Under the pieces are notes generated by a model that saw only the letters and a program-made list of their open reading frames with translations, searched no databases and had not been told where the DNA came from. Both the position numbers and the translations under genes were made by a program. From NCBI GenBank assembly GCA_003354055.1, contig PIVQ01000206.1:1-10205 (forward strand): a DNA stretch of 10,205 nucleotides, in the 5' to 3' direction. This document shows positions 1 to 8,225 of the stretch, in pieces; within the stretch, counting starts at the first letter, position 1, and the number at the start of each line of letters is the position of its first letter. Origin of the DNA: Desulfobacteraceae bacterium. GTDB taxonomy: Bacteria > Desulfobacterota > Desulfobacteria > Desulfobacterales > Desulfobacteraceae.

Positions 1-3000
1 ATGGATTGTTTATCAGTGCTTCCCTCATTTTCGGCCTGAACACTGCCCTTCATTGTATCAACAATTTCGCCAAGGGTTTTAAGCGCTGCCAGGTCATCAG
101 GATTGAGTTGGGGCAAATCAGGAAACTTTTCGGTTACGGCAGAAAGTATTTCAACCCGCTTAATTGAATCAATGCCGAGATCCGCTTCCATATCCATCTC
201 AAGATCAAGCATTTCAACGGGATACCCTGTTTTATCAGATACCACTTCAAGCATTATTCCCTGTAGTTTCGAAGCATTTGCAGGTGCCTTAGTTGCAGGG
301 GCTTCAGGGACAGCCTGTACAGCAGCAGGTAGCTCAGGAACGACAGGGTCTGAAACCCTGGTGGTTAAATGGACTTCAGGTTCAGCTTCCGGTTTATTAA
401 CCGGTTCTTTAACTAAGCTGGCAGTCGAACTTGCCACAGGCCATCTCTCCTGCGAAGATTCTAAAACCGGTTTCGGCGGTTCCATCGGTTCTTCAGAGAT
501 TACAGGGCTGATGGAAGGGGATACAGCAGGTTCTACCTTTTGAATTTCAACAGAACTGCCCGTTTTTACAAGATCCAATGCAGACACAGCCACATCTGCG
601 CTCTGTTGTAAATAATCGGCATGAACTTTTAATGTCTCACCATGGTATTGATGAAACATCTCCATACTTTTGCCGATATTTTCAGGGAGTTTTACACCGG
701 GATTCTGTTTTACCAGTTCAAACTGCTTTCCCATTAAGTCATGGAAAGACCGGGTGTAGTCTCCGGCATTTGAGATATACTGTGCATGGACTGACAACGT
801 TTGGGTCTGGTGGTTGAAAAAATTTTCAATCGTATTCTGGATGGTTTCCATATCATGGTTCGAATGTTTCTTTTCCATCACAATGTCGCCTTTTTTGATT
901 TCACCTTGCTTACCTTTTGGGGATTCCATTATTTTATAATCGTTGTTCCCGCTTCCTGAATTTTTTTCCATTACAGGTACTTCCTTTATTACCGTTACTA
1001 TTTTTTCAACCGGAACTTGGATTTCTTCTCTTATTATCTCAGGTTTTGTCTGTTTGATTTTAAAGCCGTCATTCAATGAATCCTCGAAGGCTTTTTGGGT
1101 TTTTTCACTTACATAATTGCTGCCGTTTAACCTTAAGTTCATTAAGCCGGATTTTTTACTTTCCGGTTTTTCAGGCAAAATCATGTATGGGTCGATATCT
1201 GAAAGAGGAATGCCGCATACGCAAAGTGCAACAGCGGTTTTTCTCATCTGCCTATCAGAGCAGCCCTTGGGACTTGTGTTTACAGCCAGTGCAATATGTT
1301 CTTTATCGTCAAGTATATTGCCGACAAGCTTTGCAAGTACGTTTTTCGGTCCGAATTCAACAAAGATCCTTCCGCCTGCTCCATAAATATTTTCAATTTC
1401 ATTTCTAAAAAGAACAGGATTAAGAATATGATTTTTTAATATTGTTTTAATCTCTTCGGGATCTTCCGGATATTTTTTTGATGTGGTATTTGAAAAAATA
1501 GAAAGCTTAGGTTTTTTAAACTCAACCGTATCAACGGCTTTTGCAAATGGCTTTTGGGCATGGCCCACAAGGCTTGTATGAAAGGCTGCTGAAACCGGAA
1601 GCGAAATGACCGTGTACCCTTTTTCCTTTAGAACAGGGATGATTGCCCGGGTTGCTTCCTTAGACCCTGCAATAACCACCTGTTTCTTGGAATTATAGTT
1701 TGCAATGGTAATATCGGAATATTCTTTTAATTCGTCTTCAAGATTATCAATATTCCCCATTACGGCAAGCATGGTTCCGGCATCAAAATCATCGTTTTCA
1801 GGTGCTGCCATGGCCTTTCCCCGGGACATGGCAAGATAATAAAAATCTTTTTCGCTTAGAACACCCGATGCCCAGAGGGCAGTTAGTTCCCCAAAACTGT
1901 GACCTGCTGCAAAATCCGATTCATACCCGGCATTTTGAAAGATTTTATAGAATCCGGCTGACAGAGTCCCTATTGCCGGTTGGGCATTTTCAGTCTTTGT
2001 TATTTTGTTCTGATCACTCTTTTGGTCATCTTCGTTAAATTTGGGAATCGGGAAAACTTTATCCGTTAGTTTCTCTTTGCCGTCCTTGATAAAAATTTGA
2101 TCAATTTCAGCAAATCCATCTTTTACCACGGGAAAATTCATTGCCACTTCTTTTCCCATATTTACATATTGAGATCCCTGGCCGGAAAAAAGTGAGACAA
2201 CACGGCCGTGGGTCTCCATTCCGCAGGATCGAAAATAAATTCCCTTTGGATGGGTAAAGTGTTCAAGTTCAATATTTGATTCAAGCTTTGAAATAGCAAT
2301 TTTAAGAAGGCTCAAGGCTTCATCAATAGAGCTCACAACAAAACCTACCCTGGCATCATTTTTTTCAACAGGGCAGATTGCGTTATTTATAATTAAATCC
2401 CAATAAACCGATTCTCTTTTATCTGAATCAAGGCCAGCTCTAACAGATTTGCATTTATCAAGAAGGCTTTTTGTATCATTCGCCCTTATGACTACGGAAC
2501 TTGGGACATCATGAAGCCTGTACCTGTCGCTGTGACTTTTCGTATGCTCCTCCAGGGTAACATGAAAATTTGTGCCGCCAAATCCAAATGCGCTGACACT
2601 GGCACGCCTTGGGATTCCGCTACCTGACGGAAACCAGGGTCTTGTCTCGCTGTTTACATAAAAGGGGGTATTCTCTACATCCATGTCCGGATGGGGTTTT
2701 GTGACATTTATTGTTGCCGGCAAAATCTTGTGATGAAGAGCAAGGACGGCTTTAATAAGCCCTGCCGAACCTGCCGCAGACTTGGTGTGGCCTATCTGGG
2801 ATTTCACACTGCCAAGGGCAATATACTGCCTCTTATCATTATTTTCCCCGAAAACCATTTTTAACGCTTTGAACTCAGCATTGTCTCCGGCAGCTGTTCC
2901 GGTGCCGTGGGCCTCAACAAGACCTATGCTTGACGGCGGGTAGCCTGCGTTTTCATAGGCGCTTTTAAGGGCCTTGGCCTGGCCTTCGGGCCGTGGCGCA

Positions 3001-3965
3001 TAGATGCTTTTGAACTTTCCGTCACTGGATGTTCCTATCCCTTTAATAACGGCATAGATTTTATCATTATCCCTTTGAGCATCTTCAAGGCGCTTTAGCA
3101 GAACCATGCCAACGCCTTCGCCCACAAGCATTCCCTTTGAATCAACATCAAATGATTTAACGTTATCATCTTTGGTAAAAGCCGGTGTCTTACTGAAACA
3201 AAGATACATAAAAGGCGAATTGTCAGTGTCAACTCCCCCTGTGATCATCATTTCGCTCCGGTATTCCAGAAGATCGCTCATGGCCATCTTAAGGGCGGTG
3301 AGTGAACTTGCGCAGGCTGCATCCAGAACACAATTTGTTCCGCCAAGATTCAATCGGTTGGCGACACGTCCGGAAATTACATTACCAAGCATTCCCGGAA
3401 ATGAGTTTTCTTCCCAGGGAATATAGGCTTTGGCGATTTTTTCAATGATCTTATCAGTATCATTTGGGGATACGCCGCTGTTCGTCAGAACCCTTTTCCA
3501 TACCGGATATTGAAGTCTTGTTGTAAGAGGCGTTATAAGCTTTTGACCGCCTCCCACCCCTAAAGTGATTCCGATATTGTCCCGGTTTTGTTCATCACCA
3601 TACCCCGCGTCTTTTAATACATCCCGTGCAACCACAAGGGCTAAAAGCTGTGATACATCTGTAACTTCAAGAAAATTCGGCGGAAGGCCGAATTCCATTG
3701 GATTAAAATCAATATCAGGGATAAAACCGCCACGTTTGCAATAGGTTTTATCCGGTGTGTTCGGATCCGGATCATAATAATCATCAATTTTCCATCTTGA
3801 TTCAGGCACATCTATGATGGAATCCACCTCATTAACAATATTATTCCAGTATTCTCCCCTATCTTTTGCATCGGGAAAAAGTGCAGACACGCCAATGACG
3901 GCAATGGGAGTTTTTTGAAGTTTTAAATTAACGTCAACCGAACTTTCATCTTTTCTTGAAGCCAT
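1..3965 (-). CDS. pfaA: PfaA-like polyunsaturated fatty acid synthase, KS-AT-ACP part (3' end outside window)
   Basis: The minus-strand frame is open for 1321 codons from ATG at 3965 to the left edge; I translated it codon by codon and found no stop. Domains in order: ketosynthase, about residues 12-470, with active-site Cys218 in DAACASS, His353 in EAHGTGT and His393 in GHTKSAAG; acyltransferase, about 590-890, starting at FSGQGSQ with nucleophile Ser690 in GHSFGE and His796 in AFHT; a linker, 960-1220, partly helical and then Pro/Ala/Glu-rich; one acyl carrier domain, about 1230-1310, with phosphopantetheine Ser1267 in LGIDSIKRVE. The KS signatures (SPFMYLCFSKTPAF, KFKSIYAPRPEGQAKAL) match PfaA, the first subunit of bacterial PUFA synthases, which extends acyl chains from malonyl-CoA in the cytoplasm. 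Family members normally continue with tandem ACPs and a ketoreductase, expected left of base 1. An AGGA lies 14 bases before the ATG, a long spacing. A related glycolipid-type synthase is a less likely alternative. Confidence 0.9.
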   Translation of the reverse strand, partial: MASRKDESSVDVNLKLQKTPIAVIGVSALFPDAKDRGEYWNNIVNEVDSIIDVPESRWKIDDYYDPDPNTPDKTYCKRGGFIPDIDFNPMEFGLPPNFLEVTDVSQLLALVVARDVLKDAGYGDEQNRDNIGITLGVGGGQKLITPLTTRLQYPVWKRVLTNSGVSPNDTDKIIEKIAKAYIPWEENSFPGMLGNVISGRVANRLNLGGTNCVLDAACASSLTALKMAMSDLLEYRSEMMITGGVDTDNSPFMYLCFSKTPAFTKDDNVKSFDVDSKGMLVGEGVGMVLLKRLEDAQRDNDKIYAVIKGIGTSSDGKFKSIYAPRPEGQAKALKSAYENAGYPPSSIGLVEAHGTGTAAGDNAEFKALKMVFGENNDKRQYIALGSVKSQIGHTKSAAGSAGLIKAVLALHHKILPATINVTKPHPDMDVENTPFYVNSETRPWFPSGSGIPRRASVSAFGFGGTNFHVTLEEHTKSHSDRYRLHDVPSSVVIRANDTKSLLDKCKSVRAGLDSDKRESVYWDLIINNAICPVEKNDARVGFVVSSIDEALSLLKIAISKLESNIELEHFTHPKGIYFRSCGMETHGRVVSLFSGQGSQYVNMGKEVAMNFPVVKDGFAEIDQIFIKDGKEKLTDKVFPIPKFNEDDQKSDQNKITKTENAQPAIGTLSAGFYKIFQNAGYESDFAAGHSFGELTALWASGVLSEKDFYYLAMSRGKAMAAPENDDFDAGTMLAVMGNIDNLEDELKEYSDITIANYNSKKQVVIAGSKEATRAIIPVLKEKGYTVISLPVSAAFHTSLVGHAQKPFAKAVDTVEFKKPKLSIFSNTTSKKYPEDPEEIKTILKNHILNPVLFRNEIENIYGAGGRIFVEFGPKNVLAKLVGNILDDKEHIALAVNTSPKGCSDRQMRKTAVALCVCGIPLSDIDPYMILPEKPESKKSGLMNLRLNGSNYVSEKTQKAFEDSLNDGFKIKQTKPEIIREEIQVPVEKIVTVIKEVPVMEKNSGSGNNDYKIMESPKGKQGEIKKGDIVMEKKHSNHDMETIQNTIENFFNHQTQTLSVHAQYISNAGDYTRSFHDLMGKQFELVKQNPGVKLPENIGKSMEMFHQYHGETLKVHADYLQQSADVAVSALDLVKTGSSVEIQKVEPAVSPSISPVISEEPMEPPKPVLESSQERWPVASSTASLVKEPVNKPEAEPEVHLTTRVSDPVVPELPAAVQAVPEAPATKAPANASKLQGIMLEVVSDKTGYPVEMLDLEMDMEADLGIDSIKRVEILSAVTEKFPDLPQLNPDDLAALKTLGEIVDTMKGSVQAENEGSTDKQS

Positions 3966-4254
3966 AATATAAAATCATTTCCTAAGGATTTTGTAAGCAA
4001 CTATAAAACTTTTGATCTGGCATATAATTAAAATTCACAAATTGAATCATAATCGCTCTGAATAGACTCTTCCCTAATCCTTCACAAGTTTGAGGGTTTT
4101 ATTTTACATAAATTTTACAGGACATGGCACCAGTGCAACTATAGTTCCATGCTTGGAAAAAATGATTTTTCATGGTAAGAAATTTAAAAGTGGGTAAGTA
4201 TCTCGGGCGCCTTTGAAGTTCTAACGTATCCGGCTAATATAGGTAAGGTTCATC
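3966..4254. promoter_or_regulatory. Divergent intergenic regulatory region between the pfaA-like gene and the acyltransferase gene
   Basis: This 289-base AT-rich stretch separates two genes read outward, so it must hold both promoters unless one gene is expressed from elsewhere. I found no ORF with coding character in it. No convincing sigma-70 pair with correct spacing was seen: TATAAT occurs at 4023-4028 (plus) and TATAGT at 4140-4145, but neither has a good -35 box at 16-18 bases. The rightmost part has TAAGG at 4244-4248, six bases before the acyltransferase ATG, as its ribosome binding site. The part at 4121-4175 is dense in dyads and is listed separately. Confidence 0.6.
4121..4175. repeat. 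Cluster of short inverted repeats, candidate operators
   Basis: CATGG at 4123-4127, its inverse CCATG at 4147-4151 and CATGG again at 4171-4175 start exactly 24 bases apart with alternating orientation. Between the first two are GCAC-CA-GTGC (4127-4136) and the perfect 10-base palindrome AACTATAGTT (4137-4146). Between the last two is the stem GAAAAA-ATGA-TTTTTC (4156-4171). Such packing in a divergent promoter region fits a repressor or activator binding site for either gene, but no regulator gene is in view and the function is inference. Confidence 0.4.
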
Positions 4255-4950
4255 ATGATCAAAAAAAAGTTCAGGCGGTTTTTATACCATTATCTTTTTC
4301 CCTATGGCGGGGTTTTTCTGGTTAAACTCTTATCGGCTACCTATCGGGTTCGTATCGTGGATCCGGAAAATGAAACAGGTATTCTGAAAAGTAAAAAGCG
4401 TCTTGTCTATGCCTCCTGGCATCAGCGGTTTTTCCCAGGCATCACCTTTTTTTCAACCCGCAAACCCATTGCCATTATAATTTCAAAAAGCCGGGATGGT
4501 GAAATGGCGGCAAGAGCTGTTGATATCCTGGGGTGGCATTCGGTTCGAGGCTCCTCTTCAAAAGGGGGGAAAGAGGCTTTGGATGAAATAAAGACTCTGG
4601 GCAGTTCCCAACATAAGGTCGGTCATATCGTAGACGGTCCCCAGGGCCCCTTTGGTGTTATCAAACCGGGATTGATCCGCATTGCCCAATATGCAGATCT
4701 GCCGATCGTTCCCACCATTACCTCAGGCCAGAATCGCTGGGAGTTCAACTCCTGGGACCGGTTTCTGGTTCCCAAACCCTTTTCCCGGGTTATTATCCGG
4801 TTTGGACAGGCCATTCATGTGCCTGATGAAATGGATGAAGAGGCATTTGAAGCGACTCGCCTTAAGGTGGAAACGCGGTTGAAGGATCTCTATGAAGATA
4901 CCGATCTCATCTGGGATTCTCCTGATCGTATCAAGGCCATTTATGAATAA
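4255..4950 (+). CDS. DUF374-type lysophospholipid acyltransferase family protein
   Basis: This 231-residue protein has the length and motifs of the DUF374 branch of the lysophospholipid acyltransferase (LPLAT) superfamily: Trp55-His56 in ASWHQRF, the S-R-D-G-E block at 79-83, RGSSSKGG at 98-105 and DGPQGP at 127-132. A basic N terminus (KKKFRR) followed by a hydrophobic stretch, about residues 10-28, suggests attachment to the inner membrane. Known LPLATs move an acyl group onto a lysophospholipid or lipid A precursor; the substrate of this branch is mostly untested. TAAGG six bases upstream supports the ATG at 4255. It is divergent from the pfaA-like gene and shares its 289-base regulatory region, so a role in placing the synthase product in membrane lipid is plausible but inferred. 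A terminator-like structure follows, so it is probably transcribed alone. Confidence 0.85.
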   Translation: MIKKKFRRFLYHYLFPYGGVFLVKLLSATYRVRIVDPENETGILKSKKRLVYASWHQRFFPGITFFSTRKPIAIIISKSRDGEMAARAVDILGWHSVRGSSSKGGKEALDEIKTLGSSQHKVGHIVDGPQGPFGVIKPGLIRIAQYADLPIVPTITSGQNRWEFNSWDRFLVPKPFSRVIIRFGQAIHVPDEMDEEAFEATRLKVETRLKDLYEDTDLIWDSPDRIKAIYE

Positions 4951-5007
4951 CGTTTCAGCAATTATTTAATATAGACCCCAATTGGGGATTGCTGATAACG
5001 GGTTTTT
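4951..5007 (+). terminator. Probable rho-independent terminator after the acyltransferase gene
   Basis: Starting at the base after the TAA stop, CGTT plus TCAGCAAT (4951-4962) pairs with ATTGCTGA (4988-4995) and, past a one-base bulge, AACG (4997-5000), giving a 12-base-pair stem. The loop side contains a second perfect palindrome, CCCCAATTGGGG (4976-4987), directly against the closing arm. Five T follow at 5003-5007. The structure is larger than a standard terminator, and the T run is short, so termination is likely rather than certain. Confidence 0.55.
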
Positions 5008-5099
5008 GAAATTTGCCTTCTTCCTCTTATTGGTATAAACTATTTGGCGTTTTGTTTTCAATTTCCGGGGGCTGCTAAACAGGGTGTATAAATAAGACT

Positions 5100-7619
5100 A
5101 TGATCAAAAGAATCGTAACTTCAACAATTAGGCAGGCACTGCCATGGGTGATGCTGATCCTGATTCTCTGGCCTGCGTATTCATTTGCGGTTTCGCCGAC
5201 AATTCCCTTAACCGACACGGAAAAACAATTTCTTTCCGATCATCCAACCATCCGCCTTGGGGTGGGGGTGGCATTCCCTCCTTATATGTGGGTTGAGTCA
5301 AAAAAAGGGAGACAACCGGTTTTCAAGGGAATGGTCTCGGACTATGTGGATATTCTGGCCCGGCGTCTGGGCGTGGACATGAAGGTCGTGTTTAACATTC
5401 CTTTTGATGAAGCGTTAGCCCGGGGGCGTAGCGGAGAAATAGATTTTTTTCCCTGTATTTCCAATACCCCTGAACGGTCTAAGTTCCTTTCCTTTACAGC
5501 CCCATATATATCCTACCCCATGGTGATCATCACCCGGGAAAATTCACCCATCATCGATAATATCAACGATCTTGCCGGAAAACGCGTCGCTGTGGTCAAA
5601 CACCTCTTCGTGTACAGCACTTTACTGAGGGATTATGATCATTTAAAGCTTAACTATCGAGATAGCAGAACAATTGATGAAAACCTTGAGGCGGTTTCCT
5701 TAGGGAATGCAGATGCCTGTATCGTCAATCTTGCGGCAGCCAGTTATTATATCCAGCAAAAAGGCCTGACCAACCTTCGCATTGCAGCCCCAATCGACTG
5801 GAAAGGTCTTAACCTGTCCATGGGGGTCCGCAAAGACTGGCCGATATTCCGTACCATCATTGAAAAGGCGCTGTCGTCAATTACCCAGGAAGAAAGAGAC
5901 AGTATCAGTCAGCGCTGGATTAAGGTCAGGTTTAACCCCGGCGTTGACATGGGGTTGGTTTGGAAGTGGGGAATCGGTATCGGGTTTGGGGTGGCGGTCT
6001 TGTTTGCGCTTCTCTTTGTCTGGAATCGGCGGTTGAAAAAAGAGATTTATGAAAAGGAAAAAGCTGAATTAGCACTGAAACAAAGCCAGCGGCAGCTGAC
6101 CACCCTCATGGGGAATCTCCCCGGGATTGCGTATAGGTGTATAAATGATGAGGACTGGAGCATGCTGTATTTAAGTGACGGCTGTCATACCCTTACCGGG
6201 TATCACCCTCATGATCTTACATCAAAACAGGGCAAAACCTGGAATGATCTCATTGTTTCCCAGGACCGGCAAATGGTCTGGGAAATTGTTCAGAAGGCAG
6301 TAGATAACTGTCGTCCGTTTACAATAGAGTACAGGATCAAGGACCGGGACGGCAATGAAAAGTGGGTATGGGAAAAGGGGATTCCCCAGCCTGAAGATGA
6401 AAATGGGCGAGTCGTCTTAGAGGGATTCATCAATGATATTTCAGACCGCAAACAGGGTGAGTATGAAAGGGAAGCCTTAGAATCCCAGTTGCGCCATGCC
6501 CATAAGATGGAAGCCATCGGAACTCTGGCAGGCGGGATTGCCCATGAGTTCAACAATCTCCTGGGTATTATCCTGGGCAATGCAGAACTGGCCATTGATG
6601 ATGTCCGTGAGAACCAAACAACTGAAGAGTCCCTTCAAGAGATAAAGACCGCCAGCCTCAGGGGACGGCGTGTGGTTAAACAGCTTTTGAGTTTTAGTCA
6701 CCCTGGTGAACACAGAAAACAGGTGGTTAATATGGCTGACATTCTCAACGAAGCTATGGGATTTTTAAGGGCATCGATTTCTTCGAGAATACAGTTGCAA
6801 CATACCATTGCAAAGGATTGCAGTCCTGTCATGGCCGATACAACCCAGATCCATCAGGTCATAATCAACTTGTGCAGTAATGCAGCCCAGGCTATGGACG
6901 CTGACGGCGGCACCATTGATATCGATCTTGTAAATGTTCATATCAGTCAACAGCAGATTTTTGCCGACCAGATACTTATACCGGGTGATTACCTTAAGCT
7001 CAGTGTCTCAGATTCAGGATGCGGGATTACCGATGATGTTCTTAAAAAAGTGTTCCATCCTTTTTATACCACCAAAGAGGTGAACGAGGGAACTGGCATG
7101 GGGTTAGCCGTGGCCTACGGTATTGTCAAAGGCCATAACGGTTTTATTTCCATCCAGAGTAATCCGGGAATAGGAACGAAAATTTCCTGTTTTTTCCCAC
7201 TGGCAGATACCGATTTTACCCGGGATCCGGAAACGGATGAACAATTGCCATCCGGTAATGAATCCATTCTCTTTGTGGATGATGAAGCCGCGTTGGCTAG
7301 CATGGGAAAAAAAAGGCTGGAAAGACTTGGATATAAGGTGATCACCTGTACAGATCCAGGGGAGGCGGTTGACCTGTTTTGGGAAAATCCCAAAGGCTTT
7401 GATCTGGTCATCACAGATTATTCCATGCCTCAAATGACCGGAGACCAATTGATTCGTAAACTCAAATCCATACGTCCTGATATCAGGACCATCATCACCA
7501 GCGGATATGATCAAACCGTTGACAATAACGATAAGGGCGCTGACAGTTATCTTATGAAACCCGTGGATGCCTCTGATATGGCCACTATGGTCAGAACGGT
7601 ACTTGATACTAAAAAATAG
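5100..7619 (+). CDS. Membrane hybrid sensor histidine kinase with SBP_bac_3, PAS and receiver domains
   Basis: This is an 839-residue inner-membrane kinase. An N-terminal hydrophobic segment (about 13-30, ending AYSFA) is followed by an extracytoplasmic family 3 solute-binding domain (about 35-276), a transmembrane helix (286-308), a short charged helix, a PAS domain (about 333-455), a HisKA domain with His482 in HEFNN, and an HATPase domain with N-box Asn590/Asn594, DSGCGI from Asp638 and GTGMG at 664-668. The C-terminal receiver has the acidic pair Asp727/Asp728, phospho-acceptor Asp773, Thr800 and Lys820 in MKP. All catalytic residues are present. The binding domain resembles those of BvgS/EvgS-type sensors, so a small ligand, perhaps an amino acid, is the likely signal. 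No Hpt domain or separate response regulator is in view, so the output partner is unknown. The ribosome binding site is weak (AGGG, about 14 bases upstream). Confidence 0.92.
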   Translation: MIKRIVTSTIRQALPWVMLILILWPAYSFAVSPTIPLTDTEKQFLSDHPTIRLGVGVAFPPYMWVESKKGRQPVFKGMVSDYVDILARRLGVDMKVVFNIPFDEALARGRSGEIDFFPCISNTPERSKFLSFTAPYISYPMVIITRENSPIIDNINDLAGKRVAVVKHLFVYSTLLRDYDHLKLNYRDSRTIDENLEAVSLGNADACIVNLAAASYYIQQKGLTNLRIAAPIDWKGLNLSMGVRKDWPIFRTIIEKALSSITQEERDSISQRWIKVRFNPGVDMGLVWKWGIGIGFGVAVLFALLFVWNRRLKKEIYEKEKAELALKQSQRQLTTLMGNLPGIAYRCINDEDWSMLYLSDGCHTLTGYHPHDLTSKQGKTWNDLIVSQDRQMVWEIVQKAVDNCRPFTIEYRIKDRDGNEKWVWEKGIPQPEDENGRVVLEGFINDISDRKQGEYEREALESQLRHAHKMEAIGTLAGGIAHEFNNLLGIILGNAELAIDDVRENQTTEESLQEIKTASLRGRRVVKQLLSFSHPGEHRKQVVNMADILNEAMGFLRASISSRIQLQHTIAKDCSPVMADTTQIHQVIINLCSNAAQAMDADGGTIDIDLVNVHISQQQIFADQILIPGDYLKLSVSDSGCGITDDVLKKVFHPFYTTKEVNEGTGMGLAVAYGIVKGHNGFISIQSNPGIGTKISCFFPLADTDFTRDPETDEQLPSGNESILFVDDEAALASMGKKRLERLGYKVITCTDPGEAVDLFWENPKGFDLVITDYSMPQMTGDQLIRKLKSIRPDIRTIITSGYDQTVDNNDKGADSYLMKPVDASDMATMVRTVLDTKK

Positions 7620-8207
7620 TTATTTGAGTTGATTCACGGCCTCCATGATCATGCCCAGCTCCGGCCGGACATTTATATCAGAGACATGAATCCATTTGAT
7701 GATACCCTGTTTGTCCACAAGGATCAGGGCACGCTCAGCTATACCGTCGGTGCGCAGCACCCCATAGGCATCTGCCGTTTTTCCATGGGGCCAGAAATCA
7801 GAAAGCACTTCAAACCAAAGATTTCCCATTGCCCGGGTCCAGGCAAACAGGGAGGGGATATTGTCTGTTGTAATGCCCAGGAGAATGGTATCTTTTTTTT
7901 CAAACAGGGGCCGGGCAAGATTATAACCGGGCCATTGGTCTGAACAGACCGGAGTCCAGGCTGCCGGAATAAAGGTGATAAGTACGTTTTCCTTTCCTTT
8001 GTACTGGCTTAAGGTGACGGTGTCGCCGGATACGGACTTCAGGGTGAAATCCGGAGCCATCTGTCCCGTGGATACCTTTAGCTGGCTGTCCACAGGTTTC
8101 AGCAGGCCCGGATCATAGATTTTATCTCCATAGACCTGTGATCCTGCAAACGCTGCCACCGGCAAAATCAGGCCTGTCAGAAGAATGAGAAACAATAATT
8201 GCTTCAT
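7620..8207 (-). CDS. Exported one-cysteine peroxiredoxin (AhpC/TSA, redoxin family)
   Basis: The 195-residue protein begins with a signal peptide (MKQLLFLILLTGLILPVAAFAG, cleaved near residue 22) and continues with a thioredoxin-fold redoxin domain from APDFTL at 51. The peroxiredoxin motif P-x3-T-x2-C is present as Pro81, Thr85, Cys88, the predicted peroxidatic cysteine. There is no other cysteine, so it must use a one-Cys mechanism or an outside thiol as resolving partner. Peroxiredoxins reduce peroxides; this one would act outside the cytoplasm. The start is set at 8207 because AAGGAG (8213-8218) lies five bases before it; an in-frame ATG at 8222 would place that site inside the gene. It sits 18 bases behind the thioredoxin-like gene, which could supply electrons (inference). 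Its stop codon abuts that of the convergent kinase gene. Confidence 0.87.
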   Translation of the reverse strand: MKQLLFLILLTGLILPVAAFAGSQVYGDKIYDPGLLKPVDSQLKVSTGQMAPDFTLKSVSGDTVTLSQYKGKENVLITFIPAAWTPVCSDQWPGYNLARPLFEKKDTILLGITTDNIPSLFAWTRAMGNLWFEVLSDFWPHGKTADAYGVLRTDGIAERALILVDKQGIIKWIHVSDINVRPELGMIMEAVNQLK

Positions 8208-8212
8208 GCCGT

Positions 8213-8218
8213 CTCCTT
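8213..8218 (-). promoter_or_regulatory. Ribosome binding site that decides the peroxiredoxin start
   Basis: On the minus strand AAGGAG lies five bases before the ATG at 8207. It overlaps the codons that would follow the alternative ATG at 8222, which has no comparable site at a workable distance, and starting at 8207 places a proper signal peptide at the N terminus. Confidence 0.8.
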
Positions 8219-8225
8219 CCATCTG

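Noticed and set aside
103..3426. Several plus-strand open frames (for example 103-543, 1076-1408, 3106-3426)
   Set aside because: They lie opposite the continuous 1321-codon synthase frame, which carries clear KS, AT and ACP motifs; their translations show no family motif.
4023..4028. Perfect TATAAT as a -10 box on the plus strand
   Set aside because: The nearest TTG-type -35 (TTGTAA at 3991) is 26 bases away, and the site is over 220 bases from the acyltransferase start; chance is likely in AT-rich DNA.
4125..4140. TGGCAC resembling the -24 box of a sigma-54 promoter
   Set aside because: At the required spacing the -12 box reads CAACT instead of TTGCT, so the near-invariant GC is missing.
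8208..8222. ATG at 8222 as the start of the peroxiredoxin
   Set aside because: It would add MEGDG before the signal peptide and bury a good AAGGAG site that is correctly spaced for the ATG at 8207.
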